A stretch of DNA of 64,000 nt, taken from the NCBI GenBank assembly GCA_029531795.1, contig JAPEIS010000001.1, positions 7,192,001 through 7,256,000 of the forward strand, read 5' to 3'. How positions within the stretch are numbered: position 1 is the stretch's first letter; the number at the start of each line of letters is the position of its first letter. Shown piece after piece: positions 1-10,384 of this stretch. Made by a program: the position numbers and the translations under genes. Under the pieces are notes generated by a model. It saw nothing but the letters and a program-made list of their open reading frames with translations. It was not told the origin of the DNA and did no database searches. This DNA comes from Sclerotinia nivalis (Eukaryota > Ascomycota > Leotiomycetes > Helotiales > Sclerotiniaceae).

Positions 1-336
1 TTACATCGTCTTAGCAACATGAGCACACATAGTCTTTCGGTCAGAAGGAACCCTAATGAATTAGCAGCAATTCATAGGCGCCATCTGTCAAGCGGCGAGA
101 ATCAACCCCCAGCAGAATCAAATCATCAAAACATCACGAGCACATTTCCTCCTGTAAACAAGGATTCTTATGAAGAAACTGCGCCGATGAAGAGAAAACA
201 TTACTCAGGCAATAAAAATGAAAGTCCATGGGAGGAGGATGGTTCAAGGTGGAAGAAAAGAAATACGCCTGGTTCTATGCAAATTGATAGGGGCCGGGGT
301 GGTCATGTTAATTGGTTAGCTAATCAGTTATGCTAA
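1..336 (+). CDS. 3' part (or all) of an uncharacterised gene at the left edge
   Basis: The frame is open from the first base to a TAA at 334-336. The first ATG is at 19, but the frame continues upstream of it to the window edge, so this may be a last exon. The 105 residues from that ATG are hydrophilic and rich in Asn, Arg, Lys and Ser, with no membrane segment and no domain I recognise. The end is basic and Gly/Arg-containing (IDRGRGGHV), which could suit nucleic-acid contact, but that is only a composition argument. Codon use looks coding rather than random. Confidence is limited because the gene body is outside the window. Confidence 0.45.
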   Translation, partial: LHRLSNMSTHSLSVRRNPNELAAIHRRHLSSGENQPPAESNHQNITSTFPPVNKDSYEETAPMKRKHYSGNKNESPWEEDGSRWKKRNTPGSMQIDRGRGGHVNWLANQLC

Positions 337-2197
337 TAAGCAGTTTTAATAACTAGTTAATATATCTACCGTTGGCTTACGCATGTGATTCATAGTATCG
401 GCAGAAGTACGTTGCAAGATGTAATGGAAGTTTCGGAAGCCTGGATAAATACATGCATACCTACGTATTTTTGACAGTACAACGGCGAAATGGTGTCGGA
501 AATTGACCTTTACTAATTGTGTTTTCTGGTGAATGCCAGAAAAGAAATTCTATAAAAGAATCCAAACTTTAAACAACGGATTATTTTGTAGTTTAGGTCC
601 ATCAGTTAGGTTCTAGAAGTTATCGCTACTTAGAGATATTGACCAAGGACCATGAGATGCAAGCTTTCAAGAGGAAATTTGTGTGCAAGGGACTAGAAAT
701 AGCGCGGCTGAAAAGGTTCGAAACGGAAAAATAATGGCTCGAGGAATATGATTGAGCGTATAGCGCCGGTACGAACGGAATAAGCGAGGACGTGAGATAT
801 AAGGAGAATGAAGACATGAAAAGACCGATGAAATCACAAGAGGAGCGAGGAAAGAAAATAGAGGGAAGGGAAGGAAGATTGGGAAGTGGGAAGAAGTAGT
901 GTCGATATTGCTGGATCGTCTGAAATAGGAGGAACGGAGAGCTTGGAGTAAAATTTTGGCATACATGGTTTGGGCCTGACATTTTTTCACGCACATTATT
1001 CTTACAGATTGGAGATACTAATCTTTTGGGTTATTGGTAGATCACGGGGTAGTTTCTTCGATATCCTCGGAGTGGGTATTGTTAGATTTTCACAGGAGGA
1101 TATTGCACCTACAAATGATCTGGGCGAGTTTCTTAGGTACGAAGGCATGTCAATCTTATTACCTACTGGCAATTGTGAGTCGTGACTGATCCATCTTGGC
1201 CATATCAATAACACCTACGGAGACCAAATTTTTGTCACGCTAACCATTGGTATAATTACATTCGCTACATCATTGGGATTCGAAATCAACAATTGTGGAA
1301 CCTTTTCCAGAATCCACATCAAGATATTCTGTGGGTGTTGTGTAGTACGCTGACGAAGTCAAAATTTGCTGCTTTCGAAGTCTTTGAAGCAGGGCTAGGT
1401 AGCTTGGTCGTGACTTTTATATCCTCGTTTCGCTTCACTTCACTCACTTCACTCACTTCACTTTGATTCCCTTCCACAATATGAATTCGGTTCATTGGTT
1501 AGAACTAAATAAGGTTTAGCTCACCCATAACAAACGAGGATTCGATAAAATCAAAATATTAATCGATCTTATTTTCAAATTTTACAACCTACAATTCCTC
1601 CATACCATTCTTCTTTTCTTTTTCTAGAATTTTGTATTCTCAGTGCCTTTCATGGGGCTTAATGGACTTACTTGTCCTCTAGGCCTTTCTCTGGGGTTTG
1701 TGCCTTTGTATGGCTCAATGGACTTACTTGTCCTTCAACCTTTTTTGGGGGTTTTACATGCCTTTTCTAGGGTTTCAGGGTTTAGTAACCCTTTTCTTCT
1801 TTTCTCCTTTTTATGTAAATAATCTTTTGTAGGGAGGAAAGAATATAAATTATTCCATAACTATTAAACTCAAGGTCCTGCGGATCCTTATAGGAATTTA
1901 GAATGATAGTGCGGGGTTGTATCTGAGAGCTCATTTTGATTATACAGTACTGGCTCGAAAGCAAAAGGTACTTCGTCAAGGAATGGATGGGAGATGATAT
2001 CCAGATTATTCAAGGAGCTTCCTCTATTCATTTAATCTATTTGCCCTCTTAAGTCGGGAAGATCACCATCAAGTGTTTTGATTGTCCTGAAATTCCTCCA
2101 GCCTTCTGTTGCAAATGCGCGCTCCACTGGTATAAAATGATGACGGTAGATAGAGAGCAGAATAGGAACAGCGATAACCTGAGCTATTGCGTTATTC
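337..2197. other. Long AT-rich intergenic stretch, no supported gene
   Basis: About 1.9 kb with only short overlapping open frames on both strands, none with recognisable protein sequence. It holds a small TTCACTTCACTCAC-type microsatellite near 1433-1462. It also holds an imperfect direct repeat near 1660-1735, two copies of a segment containing AATGGACTTACTTGTCC. It may be debris of an older element, but no terminal repeats or coding remnant could be identified. Confidence 0.5.
1433..1464. repeat. Short CTTCACT/CACTTCACT microsatellite
   Basis: Three to four near-perfect units of a CACTTCACT-like motif lie in tandem within intergenic DNA. No gene function is implied; replication slippage is the simple explanation. 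Confidence 0.7.
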
Positions 2198-3360
2198 ATG
2201 GGCTGCCATGTGATGCAAGACAGCGTCGGCGAACAAGGGAATCAGCGATGTGGCCGATACAGGCATGTATTCAAAATTTCTCATAATTATCTTTTGCTGG
2301 ATACGGTAGTCATTACAGCACCAGCTGATGTCTCAACGATCTTTAACGATAATGTTTCATTCTCCTTCAATCCTTTCATTAACAGTGTTTATAGAGGCTT
2401 CGGCAATGTTTCAGAGAAGTGCAACGAGCTTTTATGGCGGACTACAAAAGAAGGTTTCGTTTCTATCTGACCAAATCCAAAAGAGCAGGTTCTAGTGCAC
2501 ACTGGTGATTCACTGCTCCACAAGCAGCTATTACAACCTGCTTTATTCCAAGAGCTGTCTGGAATGATTTTCAAATATATCGAGGAATGTACCCGCTGGG
2601 ATTCATTTTCTGAAAGTGATGTCATTGCTTCAAATGTAAACACGAAAGTTGTCTCTCTTCACTGCTGGTGCAGAGATATCCTCATTACATCTTCAACAAG
2701 AGCATTCTTTGGCGACTACTTCCTCGAGCTAGAGCATCGGATGACCCAACTTTTCGACGAATGGACATAAATTCCTGGATGATCACGTATCAATTCTCTA
2801 ATTTTATGGCCAAAGCAGCGATGGCACCGCCTAATAAACTCATTAGGGCACTGGATCACTATCTCAATGCTCCATGTGAGAGACGAGGCGGTGGCGTCCC
2901 GTTCGGAAATGAGCTAGAGGATGAAGAGCGCAACGCGGGACTTTGTTCAGAGGACTGTGCTAGGATCCTGATGATTATTTTATGGGCGTAAGTTGTTGAA
3001 ATTTGTCGGTTTATCGAAGACAGCTAATGTACTCCGGCATGCAGCGTGAACAGCAACGTACAAATGGCCACCTTTTGGACGATGACTTCGAGACGAGATC
3101 GCACCTGTCATGTAGAAGATCGAGCCCCTCCAAAACACAAGTCGAGATATCATGGTAAATTTGATAAAGAACGATTCGGCCGTAGCCTGCCCGCTTCTAA
3201 ATTCTGCCATTAACGAAGTACTTCGAGTAACATCCACTGGCTCGTCAGTCCGGAAAGTAGTAAAGCCTGTTAACGTTGGTGGAAAAGACCTTCCGGTGGG
3301 AGTTAAAGTACTTCTACCGCAACGGCCCTTGATTCTTTCTACTCAAATATTCTGCTCTTG
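2198..3360 (+). pseudogene. Decayed cytochrome P450 (fungal CYP7/CYP8-like type)
   Basis: Consecutive pieces read as a fungal class II P450. First comes a segment with ITAPADVSTIFNDN and SFSFNPFI. Next comes TRAFFGDYFLELEH, then INSWMITYQF, the I-helix region around ILMIILWAVNSN with FWTMTS, and the ExxR region NEVLRVTSTGSSVR with VGGKDLPVG. The reading frame is broken several times: an in-frame TGA at 2468-2470, a frameshift near 2757-2770, another near 3090 and an in-frame TAG just after. A probable surviving intron lies about 2989-3045. The copy ends near 3345, before any FxxGxxxCxG heme-binding cysteine motif, so no functional enzyme can be made. The family normally hydroxylates small lipophilic molecules at the ER. 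No secondary-metabolite genes are adjacent. Confidence 0.8.
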
Positions 3361-4171
3361 AGGAAGCTGGTATGATATCCAGAAGATAATTAAGCTCAGC
3401 AAAACACACAAAGCCTCATAATAAACCACAGAGCCAACTTGATCTCAATGATTTCTTTTAAGGCCAATCATGTAGAAGTAGTCCTGGCATGATTTGGCAC
3501 ATGTACATACTGGAAAATACTGGTGATTAGGGAGGAGATGTAGTATTTTGATAATGTACAAAAAAGCTCAAAATAAAAGAGCAATTTACTGAGAGAATAG
3601 GTAAGACAAATATAGGTAGTTTTCTACTGTCCTTTTGAGTATCAGTGATATGAATTTGTGTGATTGATAAGTACATGATAAAGAGAAGTTTTGACTTACA
3701 GAATTAATGATAGGGCTCTTAGTATGGTTTTAAAGATCTCAAAACCTGGTTAAACTTCGGAGTTCGGAATAACTTTATTCCAATACAATCGACATGGGTT
3801 CTTAAAGATGTTCTCTAAGCTCAAAGCCTCCACTGAAACCCACCAACTGAACCAGTATCAACTGAACCAGCAGTTGAACAAGAAGTTGGACAAGAAGTTG
3901 AGCCACCAGTTCAACCACCCATCATACCATCAATTGTCGTAACTCCCCCTTCTTTAGCAACATCTAGACCACCTCCAAGTCCTCCCCGGCACCATCTACA
4001 TTTTCTTTAAGCTCAAGAGGATTATTTGAAGGAGAACGTTTTGATAGAACTGCCACAGGCCTCGAGAGTTTTGATCAACACTACAGAACCAAATTTCCCT
4101 TCTCAAACTCGGAAAAGAATCCTGATCGAGAACCTCCCACAGGAAAATAATCGATCTTTACGACCGCCACA
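3361..4171. other. Intergenic region between the P450 relic and NEDD8
   Basis: Mostly AT-rich and without a gene. One short stretch, 3837-4007, stays open and has a coding-like, repetitive Glu/Pro/Val composition (TEPVSTEPAVEQEV) but no ATG in frame. It could be a relic or a missed exon. The last 100 bases would be the NEDD8 promoter and leader. Confidence 0.5.
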
Positions 4172-4604
4172 ATGCTTATCAAGTACGTGCCATCTATCTA
4201 CCATAGCCTCTCTATACTCCCAGATATAACTCTAACAAATATCTAGGGTCCGAACTCTAACTGGCAAGGAAATCGAGCTTGATGTTGAATCTGACAACAA
4301 GGTACGTTTTACACTGCGCCAACCACATTCCCTCTTCTCACAACCTACTTATATATCCACCTTAGATCGAAAGAGTCAAGGAAAAGGTCGAAGAGAAAGA
4401 AGGCATTCCACCCGTCCAACAACGCTTGATATACGGTGGTAAACAGATGTACGTTCGATCTTTTTTCCTACCCCGCCATTCCTTCTAACAAAAAACTAAC
4501 ACTCAAACCACAACAGGGCAGACGACAAGCTAGTAAAGGATTACGAACTCGAACCCGGAGCTACATTGCATTTAGTGCTAGCACTTCGCGGAGGCTCCTT
4601 TTAA
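4172..4604 (+). CDS. RUB1: NEDD8 / Rub1 ubiquitin-like modifier
   Basis: Ubiquitin-like protein conjugated to cullins, controlling SCF-type E3 ligases in nucleus and cytoplasm. Four exons: 4172-4182, 4247-4301, 4366-4448 and 4517-4604. They join in frame to 78 residues starting [20 protein letters not shown]. The ubiquitin fold is complete, with Lys48 in RLIYGGKQM. The diagnostic Ala72 of NEDD8 (ubiquitin has Arg) is present in [10 protein letters not shown]. After Gly75-Gly76 there is a two-residue tail, Ser-Phe, so a NEDD8 protease must trim it before activation by the Uba3/Ula1 E1. All introns are GT..AG and 64-68 bases long. The first exon is only 11 bases, which automatic predictors may miss. 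Identification is near certain. Confidence 0.96.
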
Positions 4605-5316
4605 ACCTCCCGTCTTTACAACTTCGATTGCATTGCTGCCTACCTATCCGAATACCCCGCACCTTCATACATACCTTCATAGCTTTTTTCAGCATTCTAT
4701 ATCACCTGCAAGTTTTCATTGGTTAGGCTTTTTTTCTTTCTTCCTTACGACACGATGCGATGCGATATGATGGGGTTAGAATGAGGGCAGATGATTGGGC
4801 ATTTCATTGATGGACGATGCAAAAATTCGAATATTCTACATAGGGCGTTTTTGCGTGCATGCATCTATTCGATTTGGCTGTCTCATATGGGCTTAGATTT
4901 TTCAATAGACCGCACATTCATTCTCAATAATAAACTTTTATAAACATATAGCGTGATGGCGTGACGTTTTGACTGCAGTATGTTCAGTTCAATCCAGGAA
5001 AATCGGTCACTTCTGATGAAAGGATTAATGTGCGAATAATTCTCAGTAATAATTCTCAGTTACAATGCTACCTATTGCAGTTCTATAACATGCATAGAAA
5101 CCGCTCATTTCTAGTTAATCACTAACCTGTGAAAAATCAATGCTCCAATGGCCCTTTCCGGTGTCTAATAATATCTATGCCTGACTATACCATAGTTTGC
5201 TCCTCCAAAACGCCTCGCTAACAACAAATGTCCCTATTCTGAGTTCGAAACCCCAATCCAAATCCATAAAAATGAGATGGTCAATATACCAAAGAATGTT
5301 AAAAAATGTTCGTTGA
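4605..5316. other. Convergent intergenic region between NEDD8 and Elongin A
   Basis: AT-rich DNA holding the 3' untranslated regions of two genes that point at each other. An AATAAA-like signal (ATAATAAAC) lies near 4926. No open frame with recognisable protein. Confidence 0.6.
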
Positions 5317-6589
5317 TTATCTTCTAGGTTTCTTAGGTCCACGGTTGAAGATATCGACATTGGTAGGTCTTTTGCGAGCGGGCATCATGGGTTTGGGTGT
5401 CGCTGACCTAGATGATGGTGCCGAAGTAATGCGAGACGATGCTGGTGAGAAAGAGCTGTTGGACTTTTGAGCCATAGATGAGATAACGTCGGATGGCTTT
5501 GACACTCCGTTGTATGGTGGAGGAGAAGAAGAGAGCCGAGCCGATGGTGCAACTGGTTTGATGACCTTGCGAGGTGGTGGCCGACTTGCTTTGGGAGCTG
5601 GTTTTGGTTCCTCCTCATCATCAAAAAGGTCATCCGCATCATCGCCAAAATTTTGATAATTTGGCGAGTTGGGTGATCTAGGGGGAGGAGATCCAACTAA
5701 TGTCTCCTTGTGGGCATTGTGGTCTCTCTTTTTACCAGTCATTGCATCTCGTAATCCCTGTTCACGATCCTCAAGAGACGGTCCACTAACGCTACCCGAA
5801 CTTCTGCCCGAGGACCTATGTCTTGCCAAGACCTTTAATGCAGGTTGATTGGCAATTTTATATCCTTGGGCCATTCCAGCAGGTGCTCTTTTCACTTGTC
5901 CAAGCCGTCCCGATAACATGCTGGTTGGCGTATTAAGCTTGCTTCTTTGACTCATTTCCTTGGCTTCTCGACGTGCCCTCGTCAAAACGCTTGTACCATC
6001 CTTCATCTTCGTTCTGCTACCTGAACCCCAACTCAAAGAACTAGGCGCAGCGCCTTGAAGTCCCCTTCCCTTAGTCAAAGGAACACCTCCATTGTTTGGT
6101 CGCATTCCATAGTCTCTTGGGATCTTGGGTAAAGCTCGGATATCGACGAATTTGCTGACATGATCTTGTTTGCGCTGCTGCAATGCATTCATCGAATTTT
6201 TGAGGTTTTCCCGGTCGCGGGCTATTTCCACTTCATGCTCGGTTTTATATTTTTGGTACACTTCGTACCACTTCGTAGGGTCCCTTGGTACATAATTCTT
6301 TGTTCGCCAATTAGGAATGTCTCGAGCGATGAAAGCTTTCCAGAGTTCTGCATCTTCGCCCTTTATTTGTGGAGAATTAAGTTCAATTATGTGAAGTTGT
6401 TCGGGATTTATAACTGCCGTCTTGAGTATAGGACGGATTAGCTCGTAATGAACGTCTCCGATGTCAGTAAGACCTAAAATATATTAGCGACGGAATGATA
6501 TGAAAGGGATAGACAAGCCTACCTGGAGCAGCTTTTATACAGGCTGCTTTGGCAATCTTGAGAAGGGATGAGGCACCGATTTCTCCCAT
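5317..6589 (-). CDS. Elongin A (RNA polymerase II transcription factor SIII subunit A)
   Basis: Component of the Elongin complex, which stimulates RNA polymerase II elongation and can recruit a Cul3/Cul5-type ligase to stalled polymerase. Two exons on the minus strand, 6589-6523 and 6473-5317, make 407 residues. The Elongin A domain opens the protein: ASSLLKIAKAACIKAAPG, then LTDIGDVHYELIRPIL, then PEQLHIIELNSP. The rest is disordered and basic, rich in Ser/Pro/Arg, with an acidic patch (DDADDLFDDEEEPKP) and a basic end (RGPKKPRR) that may be a nuclear signal. The frame is open upstream of the chosen ATG but has only non-ATG starts before a stop, so Met at 6589 is the best start. It runs head to head with THOC7. 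Confidence 0.9.
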
Positions 6590-7055
6590 GTTTTCAGTTT
6601 GTAATAAAGTATGGATGTGTAATATTTCCGATGGATTATTCGGGATTTCCAACTGAATTGAAGGCGAGTGACAGATTGCGCTTTTTGAGATACTAAAAGG
6701 AATTATTGTGAAGTGAATAGAAATTTACAATTGTAGAAAGATGGAGTAAGATTCTTAAAATAGTCTATTGGAAGAGAAAATAAATTAAAATTGTCGTAGA
6801 AAGTTGAAATTTCGTGAATAATATACGTACCATGAACAAAGAAGAAGTTCACGTTGGGGGAATTTATAGATTATGAAGCGGTCGATAAGTGAATTCACTA
6901 ATCTGGAACCCCGGACTAGATATATAGTGCATGCACTAGCGGTGTTGCGGCCGCCGTAAACCAATTTCATGTGGCTAGAACTATTCTTGGCTTTTAAATG
7001 TTCCGCACCAGCTTGTAACTGAAAGAGAAGTAATTGATCAATTCATACTCTCGAA
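6590..7055. promoter_or_regulatory. Shared divergent promoter of Elongin A and THOC7
   Basis: A 466-base AT-rich gap separates two start codons that face away from each other. Both genes act in transcription elongation and mRNA export. No binding site can be named from the sequence. Confidence 0.5.
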
Positions 7056-8183
7056 ATGGCTTCCTATCAACTATTAGATCAAAGAGAGGAAGATGAACTT
7101 CACAAATCTCGCCTTCTCAATGTCGAAGAAAAACCCTTCAAACGTATCACCAAGCGCCTACTCTGCCCTGGGTCTCTTGTCATTACACCAAGCAAACTTC
7201 CTACACCACCATTAGATACCACTGAAGAGACGGGAGAATCTGACCGACAAAAGTTTCTCGATGAACGTCGCCAGTTGCGCGAAGATGTACTCCTCGATTT
7301 CGCAGCATTCGACAGCAGTTTGGCGCGCATCCAGTTTCTTCGCAATAGTAACGAACGCGAGCGCGAGAGGTATAAGGCTGATAAGGAACATATCTTGGAG
7401 ACCGCACAAGCGGTGAGAGATAGTACTGCGCAGTTGAGGATTCAATTGGACGAAGCGAAGAAGACACTGGAGCAAAGGAAGAAGTTTGATGAATTGGCCG
7501 AGAAGATTACGAATAATATGTTGTTGCGACCACGAAAGGATCAGGAAATTAATTTGAGGAAACTGGAAGACGAATGTAAAGAGCTAGAAAGAGAGAGCAG
7601 AACATATGGTGAAACATGGAAAGAGAGGAGAGAACAATTTGGTAGAATTGTTGAGGAAGGAATGCAATTGAGAAGATTAATTAGGGATGAGAAAGAAGAG
7701 GTCGAAAGACGAGAAGGAATGGATGGAGGGGAGGAAGATGGTGAAGTTGGAGATGGGCAAACTCCTAGACGCAATAGCGCAAGTGGGGATGCAACACCAA
7801 GGCAAGGAAGTCCGGAGAGAGGCACACTCAAACCTAGACCCATGCCTTCTGGTTCGATGTCAAGACCTGACTCAAGGTCAGGTTCAAGGCCAGGATCAAG
7901 GTCTGGTTCGAGAGGGAGATCAAAAAGTCGAATAGCATCTCCAACAAGATCAGAACGGGCTAGAAGTCGTAGACGTAGAGAGGAAGACGGGGATGATTTT
8001 GCAATGGAAGATGCAAATAGTAGACAAGTGGACATGGATCTTACAGTCGATACACCTATGGCGGATGGAATGAATTCAACACAAGATGGAACACAAGAAG
8101 GAACTCCACAAGTCACTATTAATGAACCGGAGGAGGGAGCAGTGGATGAGGGAGAAATTGGTGATAAGATGGATACCACGTAG
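7056..8183 (+). CDS. THO complex subunit 7 (THOC7/Mft1-like)
   Basis: Subunit of the THO part of TREX, which couples transcription elongation to mRNP packaging and nuclear export. Single exon, 375 residues, good start context (GAAATGGC). The N-terminal 220 residues match the Tho7 family: ITKRLLCPGSLVITPSK, then DFAAFDSSLARIQFLRNSNERERERY. A long coiled coil follows (ILETAQAVRDSTAQLRIQLD onward, to about residue 215). The C-terminal 150 residues are disordered, with an RPDSRSGSRPGSRSGSR-type Arg/Ser repeat typical of RNA-associated proteins and an acidic end. This tail is longer than in animal THOC7. The strong open frame on the other strand here is a codon-bias shadow. Confidence 0.88.
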   Translation: MASYQLLDQREEDELHKSRLLNVEEKPFKRITKRLLCPGSLVITPSKLPTPPLDTTEETGESDRQKFLDERRQLREDVLLDFAAFDSSLARIQFLRNSNERERERYKADKEHILETAQAVRDSTAQLRIQLDEAKKTLEQRKKFDELAEKITNNMLLRPRKDQEINLRKLEDECKELERESRTYGETWKERREQFGRIVEEGMQLRRLIRDEKEEVERREGMDGGEEDGEVGDGQTPRRNSASGDATPRQGSPERGTLKPRPMPSGSMSRPDSRSGSRPGSRSGSRGRSKSRIASPTRSERARSRRRREEDGDDFAMEDANSRQVDMDLTVDTPMADGMNSTQDGTQEGTPQVTINEPEEGAVDEGEIGDKMDTT

Positions 8184-8394
8184 ACATCTTCACCACTAGT
8201 TTTCCACCAAATGTACAACAGAATGTACCATACCAAATCAGAATGATACCCTCTATGAACTAGTATTCACCTTGCTCTATGAACGGTGCATTTCATAACC
8301 TTCATCTTTGCCATCATTCGTAAATCTTCGTAAATCTTCGCAAAATCGGGTATATTCATCGTGAATCATGATTTCATCGCCTTCAACCCAACCC

Positions 8395-8798
8395 TCAATT
8401 TCCAGCAGCAATAGCTTTCTTTGCCTCAGTAATAACTTCATTAGCCCTATTCTCTTCTGTCTCTTCGCCTCCTCTTTGCACTAAATCCTCCAACTTGAGT
8501 ATGGCATCTGCGAGTCGTTCTCTAAGAGGTGGGAATACTGCTTTGGTTTCTTCGATTGCGGCGCGCTTTTATTTGGTCAATATTTCTAGTTTTCCATGAT
8601 AATACAAGAACAGGACGAAGTCAAGATACTAACCTCTTGCTTCAAAGAATACTCTCTATTCTCATCTTCCTCGGTAGCTTCCTCTAATTTCTTGAGTCGT
8701 GCCTGCTGAGAAATCAACTCTTTGTGGTATGATGCTTCTTCCTTGACCAAACGGGCAACGGAGGAGGTAGCTATGGAAAGTTGAGATGGAGGTGCCAT
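8395..8798 (-). CDS. Tubulin-binding cofactor A (tubulin chaperone)
   Basis: Chaperone that captures beta-tubulin during alpha/beta-tubulin assembly in the cytosol (yeast Rbl2, human TBCA). Two exons on the minus strand, 8798-8634 and 8565-8395, give 111 residues, the usual family size. The sequence opens MAPPSQLSIATSSVARLVKE and keeps the helical core YHKELISQQARLKKLEE. Across the splice it reads SLKQE then RAAIEETKAVFPPLRERL, the most conserved block of the family. The acceptor used is an AAG at 8566-8568; the nearer TAG would cause an immediate stop. It is convergent with THOC7, 211 bases apart. Confidence 0.93.
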
Positions 8799-10384
8799 TT
8801 TGAATGATTTTATGGGATTTGGAGGAGAGGAGTATGGAGTATGGAGTATGCTTGATGTAAGTTATTAGACTTTAAGGGTTTGAATTTTGAGGGTTGAAGA
8901 CAGGAGGGGTATTTCACCGCTTTGGCAGAATAAAAACATGCTTGTTAAAGGTTACAAGTATTCAGGGTTCTGAACTTAGGGGATCTTTACTCCAAACATG
9001 CAACATGATCTTCAACGGCAATGCACAGAATGATAATCTAATGCTGTTGTTTGTTGTCTGTTCTTTGTTGTCAATTACGCCCAGCCAGATCATTACCGCA
9101 TTTTTTTCATGTCACATATTGGAAGCTGTCAGAGATTCCACAATCTGGAAGAAGTATCAAGTTCCCCTCTTTTGGAATCAGCCAGATCTTCCCCTTCTTA
9201 TAGACCGTGTCTTTTCTGTCTCCGACTCACAGCAAGAAGAAAAAGGGATCTTTCTCGCATTTGTTGTTTTGCGCAAAGGTTGAGGCAACTGTGACTTCAA
9301 CGTTAACAAAATTCTATGATCCTGCTTAACGTGATTTCGCTTCTAGGAAGCTGGGGGACAAGCCATGGACTTCTTCATTCACAGCTACTAGCTCTAAATT
9401 CTACTGCTACGGTACTATTAAGGTCAATGGGCGAGTGCTCAGATTTGATGGTCATGAGGAGTGTCAAAATGATAACAAATAACCAGCCGATGGTATTCGG
9501 CCCGAGCAGGTAGTCAATCATTAAGAAAGTACTTTGGTACAAAACATCTTTGTTCCTCTTGTTGTACTTCTGTACTTTCTCTCCTGTGTCTTGTCAAGTA
9601 GGGAGTATTAAGTAAAAGGGTTGAGCTTTGCAATCATAGTCGAGCCTAAGCCCACTCCTTACACATATTTCTCCTCAACGTCACTCAAAGTGATAGATCG
9701 TAGTAAGATCTATTGAATTTCATTTCTTTAAAATTCCGATCTTGTGGAACATTTCAACTGCTGCTTGATGCACAAACTTACCCGTCGACATAGCACATGC
9801 TGTGCTCGCTGGTGAACTCTTTTGTCCGCTAAATGTCCGATTGTCAATATGGAGTTCAACTTTTATGTTTCAAATCTGAGAAAGATTATAGGGGCGGCCC
9901 GGAGCGAAGATGAGAAAGGAGCTACCATATAGCCAGTTGTTTGATCATGGTGATCATAACATTATTGCTCTTGGCGAGCTCCGACAATGAGATGAAGAAT
10001 ATAAATTCAACATGTCTCAATAATCCTTTCCTCTGTTTTGCACCACGGTTTGTTCTTAGTAGTGGGATATACATCATGTTCCCTTTTGCATTCACCTGAT
10101 TAGATCGATTGTGGGGTGTGAAACCTAGGGTAGTTTCTTTCCCCGCAAAGTCTTATTAAGTTATGAAACATATTTAAATTATTCACTGCTTCACTATGTG
10201 ATCATCCGCAATGAATGCCAGTAACTATAGGTCATAAGTTAAAATAAACCACCATTTGTAATTTCAACAGAGGCTCATTACCTCGGCGCAATATGACTCT
10301 AAAGATGAATATTTATACATTTATCTCAACAGTTCCTGAAGTTGTTTCGTGTTCTCTATATCTATATTTCATTGTATCAACAAG
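8799..10384. other. 1.6 kb intergenic region, no supported gene
   Basis: Open frames of 60-130 codons occur at 8894-9283 and 9109-9513, but they start at non-ATG codons and resemble nothing known. The final 200 bases would be the promoter of the GH71 gene. Confidence 0.5.

Noticed and set aside
626..996. Two overlapping minus-strand frames of 109 and 122 codons
   Set aside because: Composition is Ser/Phe/Leu-rich and low complexity; neither matches a known protein.
5225..5265. tRNA B-box-like GTTCGAAAC in intergenic sequence
   Set aside because: No A box or cloverleaf arms can be folded around it.
7541..8236. 231-codon frame on the minus strand inside THOC7
   Set aside because: It mirrors the codon pattern of the real gene and reads as a Ser/Leu-rich sequence with no conserved block.
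8894..9283. 129-codon frame
   Set aside because: Starts with TTG, has no homologue I recognise and no splice context.
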